Part shown: in pieces, positions 19,653-28,889 of the stretch
Position numbering within the stretch: the first letter of the stretch is position 1
Layout: each line of letters starts with the position of its first letter
NCBI RefSeq assembly: GCF_017255015.1
Contig: NZ_JAFKCS010000007.1
Span: forward strand, 292 to 64,291
DNA length: 64,000 bases
Source of the DNA: Bowmanella yangjiangensis
GTDB lineage: Bacteria > Pseudomonadota > Gammaproteobacteria > Enterobacterales > Alteromonadaceae
Direction of reading: 5' to 3'
Program-made: the position numbers and the translations under genes
Notes under the pieces: model-generated
Told to the model about the DNA's origin: nothing
Databases searched by the model: none
Seen by the model: only the letters and a program-made list of their open reading frames with translations

Positions 19653-20504
19653 ATGTTGAAACTTTTTCTGCTAACAACTTTAGCTCTGGTGGCCTTTGCT
19701 GGCAATTCGGTGCTAAATCGTCTGGCGTTGCTGGATGGCAGTACCGATGCGACCAGTTTTACTGCAATGCGCCTGTTATCTGGTGCGCTGGTTTTGCTGC
19801 TGATTGCCTCGGCAAGAACCGGAACAGCGCAGGTTCTCAAACGAGGCAGTTGGCTGTCTGCAGCCATGTTATTTATCTATGCGGCAGCCTTTTCTTATGC
19901 CTACCAATGGCTTGAAACCGGCATTGGCGCGCTTATCCTGTTTGGTTTTGTGCAACTTAGCATGCTAGTCATAGGTATGTTGACCGGCCAGCGGCCGAAA
20001 AAGCTTGAGTTGCTGGGCATGCTGGTAGCCATGGCGGGGCTGGGGTACTTACTGGCACCTGACAAATGGCAGCCGGACCCTTTGGGTTTTCTCTTTATGG
20101 CCACTGCTGGCACTGCCTGGGGCTGTTATACCTTGCTGGGTAAGGGCACCAAACAGCCGCTCAATGACACAGCAATGAATTTTGTTCGCGCAGCGCCGCT
20201 GGTAGCGATTCTGATGCTCTTTAGCTGGCGCCATATGCAGGTGTCAGATAATGGCGTGGTATTGGCGCTACTCTCCGGCATTCTTACCTCGGGGATCGGC
20301 TATGCCATCTGGTATGCGGCCTTGCCACATTTACCCGTTCCGCTGGCGGCGTCCTTGCAGTTACTGGTCCCCTTACTGGCAACGGCGGGGGGCGTGGTAT
20401 TCAGTGCTGAGCAGGTGTCAGTGAAACTGATATTATCCGCGCTACTGATTCTGGGCGGTATCGCACTGGTAGTTAGGGCGCGAAGCTTGCCTAAAACTCG
20501 CTAA
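19653..20504 (+). CDS. EamA/DMT-family transporter
   Basis: About 283 residues with ten predicted hydrophobic helices in two EamA halves. The N-terminus is LKLFLLTTLALVAFAGNSVLNRLAL; the second half includes GTAWGCYTLLGKG and SGILTSGIGYAIWYAALPHLP. It is a drug/metabolite exporter of unknown substrate. The ATG at 19653 starts directly at the first helix; one at 19611 would add a hydrophilic stretch. It is divergent from the FKBP gene. Confidence 0.87.
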   Translation: MLKLFLLTTLALVAFAGNSVLNRLALLDGSTDATSFTAMRLLSGALVLLLIASARTGTAQVLKRGSWLSAAMLFIYAAAFSYAYQWLETGIGALILFGFVQLSMLVIGMLTGQRPKKLELLGMLVAMAGLGYLLAPDKWQPDPLGFLFMATAGTAWGCYTLLGKGTKQPLNDTAMNFVRAAPLVAILMLFSWRHMQVSDNGVVLALLSGILTSGIGYAIWYAALPHLPVPLAASLQLLVPLLATAGGVVFSAEQVSVKLILSALLILGGIALVVRARSLPKTR

Positions 20505-20612
20505 TTATCAGCTTAGGGGAACAGCATGCGGGTCCCTTTCATCAGCAGATTTTTGCCCTTGCTAAGCTTTGTGCAGATCAGCTAGGCTGCGTAAAAAACA
20601 CAGGGATGGATT

Positions 20613-21236
20613 ATGCAGCCTCATTCTTATCTCACAAGGCCTTCCAAACAGCAGATACGGGAACTGCCTGCCTTCGCTGGCCTAACACCCAAGCACATTC
20701 ATATGTTGACCAGCGGCAACCAAGTGGCGGCGGCTTGCCAAGTGTTGGAGCAGGCAGATGTACTGGGCTTTGATACGGAGAGCAAGCCGAACTTTGTGGC
20801 CAATCAGTCCACCGGTGGCCCACATTTGCTGCAATTGGCTACCGATAAAGAGGCGTTTTTATTTAGCGCCGCTTTACTTGAGGGAAACGCTCACCTGGCG
20901 ACAATTATTCAGGCCGAACATATTCTCAAAGTGGGCTTTGGTCTTCGCTCTGACAGAGGGCCTTTGCAGCATAAATTGGGGGTGGCACTCAAACCTTGTG
21001 TTGACCTGGCCAAGGTGGTGAAATCACTGGGTTATAAAGATCAGGTTGGGGTGCAGGCGGCCGTGGCTATAGTGCTTAAACAGTATCTGCCCAAGTCTAA
21101 GCATCTGTCCACATCCAACTGGGCGCGTTTGCCCTTATCTGAGGCACAGATTGCCTACGCAGCCAATGACGCTTACGCCAGTTTATGTGTGTACCGGTAT
21201 TTGCAACGCACTGCTCCACAGCTGTTTAACACCTAA
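20613..21236 (+). CDS. DEDDy 3'-5' exonuclease domain protein
   Basis: 207 residues of the DnaQ/RNase D superfamily. VLGFDTESKPNF supplies the first acidic pair (D-x-E), a later acidic residue is in LKPCVDLAKV, and LSEAQIAYAANDAYASLCVY gives the Y-x3-D fourth motif. No HRDC domain is present, so it is shorter than RNase D. It probably trims RNA or DNA; the substrate is unknown. It is followed at 11 bp by a repeat-helix protein and then rmuC, a possible nucleic-acid-processing group. Confidence 0.82.
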   Translation: MQPHSYLTRPSKQQIRELPAFAGLTPKHIHMLTSGNQVAAACQVLEQADVLGFDTESKPNFVANQSTGGPHLLQLATDKEAFLFSAALLEGNAHLATIIQAEHILKVGFGLRSDRGPLQHKLGVALKPCVDLAKVVKSLGYKDQVGVQAAVAIVLKQYLPKSKHLSTSNWARLPLSEAQIAYAANDAYASLCVYRYLQRTAPQLFNT

Positions 21237-21247
21237 TCTGGCTAAGC

Positions 21248-21754
21248 ATGATGGCACTCAGGCAGGCTATCTTAAACTGGGATGGAAAAAGCTCGGACTA
21301 TCTCGCCGGGGTTTACCAAGACCTTGTTGCTCAGACCGGCGCTATTACCCAACTGGTTGAATTGATGGCCGAGCCAGCTTGCCAACCCGGCGCAAGTTGG
21401 CTGCTAAAGCAACATCTTGCTCATCTACAAGAACTGACTCCTGTGCAGCAACACCGTTTACTGGATATCTTTGTTGCGCTGGACTGTTGGCAGACACAAC
21501 TGCACCTTTTGCAATGCTTTGCGGCTTTTATCGTTGATGCTTCTCGCAAAACAGCAGTGGAAGCTAAGTTGCGTTGGGGGCTCAGCCATAGCAACAAATT
21601 TGTGCGAGCCTGGTCTTTTCACGGCCTTTTTTACCTGGCAAAGCAGTATCCTGATATGCAGGACGAGGTCACGCAGTTGCTGGAGATGGCGCTGATTGAT
21701 GAGCCTGCGTCAGTCAAAGCCAGGGTACGCAGCTTGTTAAAGCTAGGTTTTTAG
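21248..21754 (+). CDS. Uncharacterised HEAT-like helical protein
   Basis: 168 residues, almost entirely helical with leucine- and alanine-rich repeats (LLDIFVALDCWQTQLHLLQ, WSFHGLFYLAKQYPDMQDEV). The pattern resembles HEAT/ARM repeats, which bind proteins or nucleic acids. No enzyme motif is seen. It lies 11 bp downstream of the DEDD exonuclease and is probably co-transcribed with it. Confidence 0.65.
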   Translation: MMALRQAILNWDGKSSDYLAGVYQDLVAQTGAITQLVELMAEPACQPGASWLLKQHLAHLQELTPVQQHRLLDIFVALDCWQTQLHLLQCFAAFIVDASRKTAVEAKLRWGLSHSNKFVRAWSFHGLFYLAKQYPDMQDEVTQLLEMALIDEPASVKARVRSLLKLGF

Positions 21755-21854
21755 TGTGTTTATGCCGCCAATCCAACGGCCTGCATGATAAACTCGCCAG
21801 TTGATTGGTAGGGCATAGTCCTGCAAACGAATTCTTTGTTGGAGAACAATAATA

Positions 21855-23324
21855 ATGAATCTGGAACTCAATGCATTGCATCTGGCCCTTGGCTTTGGCG
21901 GGCTTGTGGTGGGCAGCGTGATTAGCTGGATGTTAGTGGCCAGTCGCGCCCGCACCGACAAGCAGCAGTTTCAGAACGAGCTGGATAAATTGGCGCAGCA
22001 GTTAGCGCAAAGTCAGCACAGTCTGCATCAGGCCTATGAGGAGGTCAGCGACAAAGAGCGGAGCATTGAGGCTTATCATCAACAGCAATTGCAAGTGCAA
22101 AACCAATTGGGCCAGTTCCGCCAGCAGGCCGAGCGTATCCCGGAGCTACAGGCGCAAAGCCGCGAGTGGCAGGACAAATGGCAGCACGCCAACGATCAGT
22201 TAAGCAGCCTTCGTACCCAGCTTGAGACGCAGTCGGCCCGATTTGAGCAAGAGCAAAAGGCCATGGCGGAAAAGCTGACGGTGTTGCAGGAAGCCGAAAC
22301 TCGCTTAAAAGAGCAGTTTGAAAATCTGGCCAATAAGATATTTGAGCAGAAGACCCAGAACTTCAGTCAGGCCAGCAAGCAGAGTCTGGACTCTTTGTTA
22401 ACCCCTCTTAAAGATCAGATTGAAGGCTTTAAAAAGCAGGTTAGTGATCAATATGTAAGGGAAGGTCAGGAGCGCGCCTCGCTGAAAACCGAGATCCTGG
22501 GCCTCAAAGAGCTGAATAAGCAGATTACCGAAGAAGCTGCAGCGCTGACCAAGGCCCTTAAGGGCGACAATAAACAGCAGGGCAACTGGGGTGAGATTGT
22601 GCTGGAACGCATTCTTACCGAGTCCGGGCTGCGCGAAGGGCATGAGTATGAAACCCAGGGCCAGTACAAAGATGAACAGGGCAAGGCTTACAAACCTGAT
22701 GTGATTGTGCATTTGCCTGGTGGCAAGGATGTGATCATCGATGCCAAAATGTCACTGGCCGCCTATGAACGTTATTTTAATGAGCAGGACGATGATAACC
22801 GCGCCCGCCATTTAAATGAGCATATTCAGTCTCTGCGTAATCATATTAAGGGCTTGGGTAATAAGGACTATCAGAAGTTAGATGGGGTGCGAACCCTGGA
22901 TTATGTATTGATGTTCGTGCCGGTAGAGCCCGCGTTTTTGCTGGCCATCGACCAGGCCCCCGACCTTATCAAGCTGGCGCTGGACAATAATATTATGTTG
23001 GTCAGTCCCACCAATCTGCTGGTGGCCCTGCGCACCATCAATAATATCTGGCAGTACGAATACCAAAATCAGAATGCTCAGAAAATTGCCAAGAAAGCCG
23101 CGGACCTGTACGACAAGTTCGTCGCTTTTACTGCTGACATGGAAGGGCTGGGAGCGTCTTTGCAGACAGTGCAGAAGAAGTATGATGGTGCCCTGAAAAA
23201 ACTCTCTGAGGGGCGTGGCAATCTGGTACGGCGAGCGGAAGAGTTTAAGAGCCTTGGCGTGCAATCGTCGAAGAAAATCAGCAGCAACCTGGCGGAATTG
23301 TCGGTTGACGAGGACGCTGATTAG
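21855..23324 (+). CDS. rmuC: DNA recombination protein RmuC
   Basis: 489 residues. An N-terminal membrane helix (residues 8-30) is followed by a long coiled coil (about 35-150), then the RmuC nuclease-like core: GNWGEIVLERILTESGL, KPDVIVHLPGGKDVIIDAK and MFVPVEPAFLLAI. RmuC limits inversions and recombination at repeats; its core resembles restriction-type nucleases. The TAG stop lies inside the left terminal repeat of the element at 23319-23592, so the last codon context was set by an insertion. Confidence 0.92.
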   Translation: MNLELNALHLALGFGGLVVGSVISWMLVASRARTDKQQFQNELDKLAQQLAQSQHSLHQAYEEVSDKERSIEAYHQQQLQVQNQLGQFRQQAERIPELQAQSREWQDKWQHANDQLSSLRTQLETQSARFEQEQKAMAEKLTVLQEAETRLKEQFENLANKIFEQKTQNFSQASKQSLDSLLTPLKDQIEGFKKQVSDQYVREGQERASLKTEILGLKELNKQITEEAAALTKALKGDNKQQGNWGEIVLERILTESGLREGHEYETQGQYKDEQGKAYKPDVIVHLPGGKDVIIDAKMSLAAYERYFNEQDDDNRARHLNEHIQSLRNHIKGLGNKDYQKLDGVRTLDYVLMFVPVEPAFLLAIDQAPDLIKLALDNNIMLVSPTNLLVALRTINNIWQYEYQNQNAQKIAKKAADLYDKFVAFTADMEGLGASLQTVQKKYDGALKKLSEGRGNLVRRAEEFKSLGVQSSKKISSNLAELSVDEDAD

Positions 23325-23592
23325 AGTGTGTTGACCTTTTGAGTATAGATTTTGTTCAAATCCAGCCCCTTCTGGTCACGACGCCGGGCTGAAGGCCTAG
23401 TGGGCCTAAGTCAAAGCCCGGCAACACCGAGCAGGACGGGCTGGGTTGAACCCTTCGGGCCGCGCTTGTGGGCTCTTTCTACGGCGTTATCACTCACTCA
23501 TGTAGAATAACTACACCACGTTCGCTCTGCCTTGTATAAAGGGCCCACAAACTGCTGCAAAATCATACTTAAAAGGTCAACACACTCTAATC
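23319..23592. mobile_element. MITE-like element with about 35-bp terminal inverted repeats
   Basis: The left end 23319-23354 and right end 23558-23592 are inverted copies: the first 22 bases are identical, with one substitution and one 1-nt length difference after that. Both ends contain GAGTGTGTTGACC flanked by TA, consistent with a TA target site as in the IS630/Tc1-mariner group. Inside, a second inverted pair (TTGTGGGCTCTTT against AAAGGGCCCACAA) makes the whole folded. No transposase is encoded, so mobilisation would be in trans. Confidence 0.75.
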
Positions 23593-23667
23593 TACTGGCG
23601 GTTATTCTGCGGTTTCGCTATAGTGCCGGTAAGGCGCTGTTAACTTTTTGTTCTGGAAGGTAAAAGG

Positions 23668-24111
23668 GTGAAAGTTAGCAAAATAATGAGTGCCCCGGTG
23701 GTGACGGTCAAGATGGATGACAACCTACATCGGGTGCATGAGATATTTCAAAAGCACAAATTCCACCATGTATTAGTGGTGGACGGGAAAACCTTACTGG
23801 GGGTCATTTCCGACCGCGACCTGCTAAAGGCAGTGAGTGCCCGTATTGGCTCATCCAGTGCGGACGCCAGAGATATGGCATCCTTTCAGAAAAAGGTGTA
23901 TCAGATCATGACCCGTGATCTGATCACTATTAACCAAAACCACACCGTATTACAGGCTGTTAGGCTGTTTAATCGTCATCCCATTTCCTGTTTGCCCGTT
24001 GTTGATGATAATGATCATTGGGTGGGTATCGTCAGTTGGCGGGATATATTTAAGCAAATTGAACAGCGTACAGATGGCAAATTGATCCCCGCCGATCCGA
24101 CTAAAATTTGA
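23668..24111 (+). CDS. Two-CBS-domain protein
   Basis: 147 residues starting at GTG after GGAAGG. CBS domain 1 covers about residues 1-55 (MSAPVVTVKMDDNL, HHVLVVDGKTLLGVISDRDLL) and CBS domain 2 about 78-135 (MTRDLITINQNHTV, ISCLPVVDDNDHWVGIVSWRD). CBS pairs bind adenine nucleotides or c-di-AMP-like ligands and usually regulate a partner. It stands alone here and its partner is unknown. Confidence 0.85.
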   Translation: MKVSKIMSAPVVTVKMDDNLHRVHEIFQKHKFHHVLVVDGKTLLGVISDRDLLKAVSARIGSSSADARDMASFQKKVYQIMTRDLITINQNHTVLQAVRLFNRHPISCLPVVDDNDHWVGIVSWRDIFKQIEQRTDGKLIPADPTKI

Positions 24112-24222
24112 GCTTCCTCTGCCTTTACCTGTGGCTATGCAGGGCGTAAACAATCGAATTCCTCCCCTAATCTGCGGCTGGTATGCTGTGGAAGATAATA
24201 GCTATTCAAAAAAGGATCGCCC

Positions 24223-25542
24223 GTGACGTTCAGACCCGCTCTTCTTTCTTTTGCCCTTTGCTCAGCGCTGTTTGGTGCCCAGGCCCAAGCCAATAGCGTT
24301 ACCGACGCTATTAATAAAGATTTGCCGTCATTGATGAAGGTTTATAAAGACTTGCATCAATACCCGGAGCTAAGTGGCCAGGAAGTTAACTCTGCTGCAA
24401 AGCTAGCCAAAGAAGCGCGCAAGCTGGGCTTTGATGTCACCGAAAAGGTGGGTGGCACCGGCGTTGTGGCCTTGATGAAAAATGGCCCGGGTCCGGTGGT
24501 GATGATCCGTGCTGATATGGACGGCTTACCTGTCATCGAGCAAACCGGTCTGGACTTTGCGTCTAAGGTGATTGCGACCACCGAGGAAGGCATGGAAACC
24601 GGCGTCATGCACGCTTGTGGTCATGACACCCATATGACGGGCTGGCTAGGGGCTGCACGTCAATTGGCGGCTCGCAAAAATGAGTGGTCAGGCACCCTGA
24701 TGATGATCCTGCAACCTGCCGAAGAGCGTGGGCGCGGGGCACGCGATATGCTCAATGACGGCTTGTTCAAGCGCTTCCCCAAGCCGGATTATGCCCTGGC
24801 GTTTCACAATTCATCTGCGGCACCGGCCGGTGAGATTGGCTATACCGCAGGTTACACCCTGGCCAATGTGGACAGCATAAATATTGTGGTACATGGGGTA
24901 GGAGGGCATGGTGCCTATCCGCAAAGCACCAAAGACCCTATCGTTTTAGCCAGTCGTATAGTCAGTACCTTACAAACCCTGGTTAGCCGTGAGCTGGATC
25001 CGCAGGACCCGGCAGTGGTCACAGTGGGGAGTTTCCAAGCCGGCAGCAAGCACAATATTATTTCTGACAAGGCGACCTTATTGCTGACAGTGCGCAGTTA
25101 CTCAGATGCCACTCGTCAGCAAATTATTGATGGTATTACCCGTATCGCAAAGGGCGAAGCTATAGCGGCGGGGATCCCAGAAGATCTGATGCCGGAGGTT
25201 ACCTATAAGAAAGAATACACGCCTTCCACCTGGAATGATCCTGACTTTACCCGACAAATGGCGGGGGTATTTGCCGAGCATTTTGGTGCAGATCGGGTTA
25301 AAGAAGGTAAGCCAAGTATGGCCGGTGAGGACTTTGGTCGTTATTACCGCGCAGATAACAGTATTAAAAGCATGATTTTCTGGGTAGGTGGTGTACCGCA
25401 AGAAATCTGGGATGAAGCGCAGAAAAATGGCAGTAAATTGCCTTCTTTGCATAGCCCGTTCTGGGCACCGCAGGCGGATAAAGTGGTTGCCACAGGTGCT
25501 GAAGCACTGACGCTGGCGACACTTAAGCTTTTGAAAAAGTAA
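24223..25542 (+). CDS. Secreted M20D-family amidohydrolase/peptidase
   Basis: 439 residues, GTG start. The signal peptide ends AQAQA (about residue 24). Metal-site motifs are DLHQYPELSGQE, VMIRADMDGLP, MHACGHDTHM with the metal-binding Cys/His, and PAEERGRGARDML with the catalytic glutamate. The dimerisation domain follows GVGGHGAYPQSTKDP. It is related to hippurate and N-acyl-amino-acid hydrolases. Periplasmic location makes it a likely scavenger of acylated amino acids or dipeptides. The substrate is not known. Confidence 0.88.
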   Translation: MTFRPALLSFALCSALFGAQAQANSVTDAINKDLPSLMKVYKDLHQYPELSGQEVNSAAKLAKEARKLGFDVTEKVGGTGVVALMKNGPGPVVMIRADMDGLPVIEQTGLDFASKVIATTEEGMETGVMHACGHDTHMTGWLGAARQLAARKNEWSGTLMMILQPAEERGRGARDMLNDGLFKRFPKPDYALAFHNSSAAPAGEIGYTAGYTLANVDSINIVVHGVGGHGAYPQSTKDPIVLASRIVSTLQTLVSRELDPQDPAVVTVGSFQAGSKHNIISDKATLLLTVRSYSDATRQQIIDGITRIAKGEAIAAGIPEDLMPEVTYKKEYTPSTWNDPDFTRQMAGVFAEHFGADRVKEGKPSMAGEDFGRYYRADNSIKSMIFWVGGVPQEIWDEAQKNGSKLPSLHSPFWAPQADKVVATGAEALTLATLKLLKK

Positions 25543-25549
25543 CTCGCTA

Positions 25550-25582
25550 TTGGCAGGCCGCTATTCCTAATCGGCCTGCCAA
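25550..25582. repeat. 11-bp inverted repeat after the M20 gene
   Basis: TTGGCAGGCCG and CGGCCTGCCAA with an 11-nt loop, 7 bp after the stop. It is followed by A-rich rather than T-rich DNA, so it may protect the mRNA end rather than act as an intrinsic terminator. Confidence 0.5.
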
Positions 25583-25660
25583 AAAAATCACCACATTCTG
25601 ATTGATTTTCAGGCATAATGCGCCGGTCTTAATCCCCTCGGCCGAATACGCTTTCCCATT

Positions 25661-26497
25661 GTGAATATAACTGCTCTAAAACTTTACTTGTTGCCAAGCC
25701 TGTTGGTACTTGGTTCATCTGTTGTGGCCAACGAAGCGCTATGCAACAAAGAACTTAAAGTGCATCTGGACTTACATGCTCCTTCTGCTTATCTCAATGA
25801 CCAACAGCGAGTGGTGGGCATGGATGCTGATATGGCTAATTTGATCTTAACCGAAGCGGGATGTCAGATAAGTTGGCATTTATTGCCAATGACGGGGGCA
25901 AGAATTATTCGTAGCCTGCAGGATGGCGAATTTGATGTGATGGTTCGTGCTTCAAACACTGCTGAACGACGGGAATACGCCTATTTTAGTCAGGCCTATC
26001 GGCAGGAAGTCGTGGGGCTGTTCAGTCATAAGCGGGATGGATTGCCCGCTTCCCTGACATTGGAACAAGCACAGGCCAAAGGACTGCGTTTAATTGGCCC
26101 GGCCAGCGGTTGGTACGGCGAGCACTTTCAGCGCTTAAGAGCGCGCTGGCAGGAATTGAATTTATATACACCTTATCCAGACGCCGCCAAAGCCACTGAA
26201 CTGTTTTTCGCACGTCCCAGCCGGGGGGAACTGGTTTTGGTCGATGCGGATATCTTTTTTCAAAATTTGGGCCCTGACCGCTATGACTCAGTGGTGCTAA
26301 ATGGCCCGGCGTTGATTGTTACCCCGGCTCATCTGATGATCAGAAAAGGTGCCTTGGATACCACAGATTTAGCTGCAATTAATCAAGCTATTGAGACCCT
26401 GCTCAAAGAGGGGCGCTTGCAACAGCTGGAAAATCGTTATCGTCCTCTTGCTTTGCAGCGTATGTTACCTCCCTCCCTATTCCCTGTTGTTCGATAA
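25661..26497 (+). CDS. Periplasmic amino-acid-type solute-binding protein
   Basis: 278 residues, GTG start. A signal peptide (LYLLPSLLVLGSSVVA) precedes a family 3 solute-binding fold: VHLDLHAPSAYLNDQQRVVGMDADMANLIL, then DGEFDVMVRASNTAERREYAYFS. No ABC permease or ATPase lies nearby, so it is an orphan binding protein, like many in Alteromonadales that may feed sensors rather than transporters. A histidine kinase gene follows 224 bp downstream. Confidence 0.8.
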   Translation: MNITALKLYLLPSLLVLGSSVVANEALCNKELKVHLDLHAPSAYLNDQQRVVGMDADMANLILTEAGCQISWHLLPMTGARIIRSLQDGEFDVMVRASNTAERREYAYFSQAYRQEVVGLFSHKRDGLPASLTLEQAQAKGLRLIGPASGWYGEHFQRLRARWQELNLYTPYPDAAKATELFFARPSRGELVLVDADIFFQNLGPDRYDSVVLNGPALIVTPAHLMIRKGALDTTDLAAINQAIETLLKEGRLQQLENRYRPLALQRMLPPSLFPVVR

Positions 26498-26527
26498 CAC
26501 CCCGGTAATCTGCGGGTTTGTTAGCTA

Positions 26528-26548
26528 CTGTCACTACTCCTGTGACAG
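26528..26548. promoter_or_regulatory. CTGTCAC-N7-GTGACAG inverted repeat
   Basis: Perfect 7-bp arms with a 7-nt spacer, in the gap between the binding-protein gene and the GAF kinase gene. It could be an operator for the kinase or a transcript-end hairpin of the upstream gene. Confidence 0.35.
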
Positions 26549-26721
26549 CCATGTTTATTCTTGACCGACATCAACTAAGTGCTCTTGAGCCATAGGATTA
26601 TCTTGCATTTATATGATGTCACTTCATTATTGGCGTCGTGGTGTTGTGGCACCTGCTGTTTGTTTAACTACTGCGCTTTTGTATCCTTGCGAAAGGCGTT
26701 CGATGGAATTGAGAGTTCATT

Positions 26722-28041
26722 TTGGAAAAGATTATCAAGGATATTATCCGTAGCGTGTCTAATACCTACGGACAAGCGTTCTTTGAACAGATTTGTTTAG
26801 CACTGGATTACGCTATCAAAGCGGATTATACCTTTGTGGCTTCTTTACAAGCCGACGTGTATGAGGCCAAGACATTGGCGCTGGTGGCTAACGGTAAGCT
26901 TGTGGACAATATCAGCTATTCATTAAAGGATACGCCGTGCGCAGGGGTGCTGGATAGGCAGTCTTGCTGTTACCCCTCTGGTGTGACCAGTTATTTTCCT
27001 AATGACCAGATGCTTGTTGATATGCAGATCACCGGTTACTTAGGTACCGCGATTCATGACTCTGACGGTAAGGTGATGGGAATTGTAGTGGCACTCTACA
27101 AACGCCCCATTCATGAGCCGGATACAACACAAACCTTGTTTGAACTGTTTTCCGGCCGTATATCCGGTGAGATGGAGCGTCTTCAATATCAGGAAAAGCT
27201 GCAGCGTCTCAATGCATCATTGGAAAAACGGGTTGAAGATCGTACTAACGAGTTACAAGACGCTATTGCGCATTTGAAGGAAGCTCAGGAGCAACTTATT
27301 GAGTCGGAAAAAATGGCGGCTCTGGGCAATTTAGTTGCGGGTGTCGCCCATGAAGTGAATACCCCGCTGGGCGTCGCCATTACATCGGCTAGCGTGGTGC
27401 AGGACAGCTTGAATACATTTTGGCAGTTGCTCCATAAAGGGAAGGTACGACGCTCTGATGTGGCTGCCGTAGAACAACGCACCGCACAAGCTATGACCCT
27501 GCTGAGTAATAATTTGAGCAGAGCCAAAGAGCTGGTTACCAGCTTTAAGCAAACCGCCGCAGATCAAGAGTCACTGGTGCTTGAAGAGCTGGAGATAATG
27601 CACTACTACCAGAATCTCTTGCATCTGTTGTCACCTAAAACACAGCAAAAGCACATTAAGGTCAGCATCCAGGGATGTGTATCCCAACCTGTTCTTACTT
27701 TTCCCGGCGCACATGCACAGATCCTGACGAACCTTATCAATAACAGTATTAGTCATGGCTTTGATGAAGCGAAAAACGACCAGGCTGAAATACAAATCTC
27801 GCTGATGCAAAAAGAGAATCATTTGATCATTCATTATCAGGATAATGGACGAGGGCTGTCCGAGCATGAGCGCATGCATATTTTCGAACCATTTTTTACC
27901 ACGGACAGAAAGGCTGGCAACGTCGGACTGGGCATGTCCATTTTATTCAACTTGGTCACACAGAAACTCAAAGGGCAGTTGCAATTGGATCCGCCAGGCA
28001 AAGGGTTCGGTATCACCATACAATTACCCCAACAAAGTTAA
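26722..28041 (+). CDS. GAF-domain sensor histidine kinase
   Basis: 439 residues, TTG start. A GAF-like domain covers about residues 10-150, a coiled coil about 155-195 (LNASLEKRVEDRTNELQ). The H-box is NLVAGVAHEVNTPLGVAI, with N-box ILTNLINNSISHGF, G1 DNGRGLSEHE, F-box HIFEPFFTT and G2 GNVGLGMSILFNLV. There are no membrane helices. No response regulator is adjacent. The kinase type (GAF plus HPK4-like core) is common in signalling-rich gammaproteobacteria. Confidence 0.88.
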   Translation: MEKIIKDIIRSVSNTYGQAFFEQICLALDYAIKADYTFVASLQADVYEAKTLALVANGKLVDNISYSLKDTPCAGVLDRQSCCYPSGVTSYFPNDQMLVDMQITGYLGTAIHDSDGKVMGIVVALYKRPIHEPDTTQTLFELFSGRISGEMERLQYQEKLQRLNASLEKRVEDRTNELQDAIAHLKEAQEQLIESEKMAALGNLVAGVAHEVNTPLGVAITSASVVQDSLNTFWQLLHKGKVRRSDVAAVEQRTAQAMTLLSNNLSRAKELVTSFKQTAADQESLVLEELEIMHYYQNLLHLLSPKTQQKHIKVSIQGCVSQPVLTFPGAHAQILTNLINNSISHGFDEAKNDQAEIQISLMQKENHLIIHYQDNGRGLSEHERMHIFEPFFTTDRKAGNVGLGMSILFNLVTQKLKGQLQLDPPGKGFGITIQLPQQS

Positions 28042-28072
28042 GTTAGGTCTGAGCTACCACGGGTATGTGCAG

Positions 28073-28702
28073 CTACAACTGTATACTGTTCAGGTAGTGG
28101 CTAAGTTCCAGGTCGGTCTCTTCTTCAAGCTCAGCCAGTGCGCCCAGATCCGTCTTTAACCTGCGTATATCGCGACGCAGCCTGTCATTGTCTTTCAGTA
28201 GCTCTTCCCTTTGTGTTTTCGTGCTGTTTTCATCGATGATACTGGCTTGATTGTCCTTAAGCTGCTGCTGGTTTTGTTCAATCCTGCTTTCTATAGACGC
28301 CATATCACGGCGAAGTTTGGCCAGCTTGTTCTCCATCTGATGTAGTTGTTGTCCCTGAAAATAGCCTTCCTGAAAGTCCTCGAACCGCTCGCTTTCACAC
28401 AAGGTATTAAAATTGTTACCTTGCCTGCCCAGAGCTACGCCATTGGAATACACACAGTAGTTTACAACGCCTTGTTGGTGACCGGCCTGGTACTGCTCAA
28501 AATCACTGCTCAGTTGGTGCTTAGCGCAGTCGGCCTGATAGTCTCTGAATGCTGCCAATGCACGTCCCTGGCTGCCATCAGTCACACCCATCGCATACCA
28601 GTCTGCCACCAGACACTCCTCTTTACTGATGCTGGCACAGCCAGCAAGCAACAAGGTTGTCAGCGGAACGCTGAGTTTGAGAGTGTTGAACAGAGTTGGC
28701 AT
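28073..28702 (-). CDS. DUF2799 lipoprotein
   Basis: 209 residues. The lipobox LLLAGC is at about residue 22 after a short hydrophobic signal. The DUF2799 repeat pattern is visible: DWYAMGVTDGSQGR, QYQAGHQQGVVNYC, NGVALGRQGN and FQEGYFQGQQLH. The C-terminal half is a coiled coil (about 125-200). It should be an envelope-anchored protein of unknown function. Convergent with the GAF kinase. Confidence 0.85.
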   Translation of the reverse strand: MPTLFNTLKLSVPLTTLLLAGCASISKEECLVADWYAMGVTDGSQGRALAAFRDYQADCAKHQLSSDFEQYQAGHQQGVVNYCVYSNGVALGRQGNNFNTLCESERFEDFQEGYFQGQQLHQMENKLAKLRRDMASIESRIEQNQQQLKDNQASIIDENSTKTQREELLKDNDRLRRDIRRLKTDLGALAELEEETDLELSHYLNSIQL

Positions 28703-28811
28703 CGCGGGGTTCCTTATTGATTGAGTCCGGTGTTTATCTTTTACGGTGTCCAGGATTATCGCAAAATTAAAGCAGATACGGACATTGACCTTAACCTATC
28801 TGCCTGAACAG

Positions 28812-28837
28812 AAAATTAACCCTGCCTAAGGCAGGGC
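28812..28837 (-). terminator. Terminator of the sugar dehydrogenase gene
   Basis: On the minus strand CCCTGCC-TTA-GGCAGGG is followed by TTAATTTT, about 53 bp past the stop at 28890. Confidence 0.65.
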
Positions 28838-28889
28838 TGATAAATAAACGGGCAGACGCAACGACAGTCAGCAGACCGCCGCTTTTACG

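Noticed and set aside
19516-19867. N-terminal extension of the FKBP frame
   Set aside because: It is antisense to the EamA transporter and not FKBP-like; a start at 19513 gives the normal family size.
25550-25590. Inverted repeat read as an intrinsic terminator
   Set aside because: The stem is strong, but neither strand has a U-tract directly after it; kept as a repeat only.
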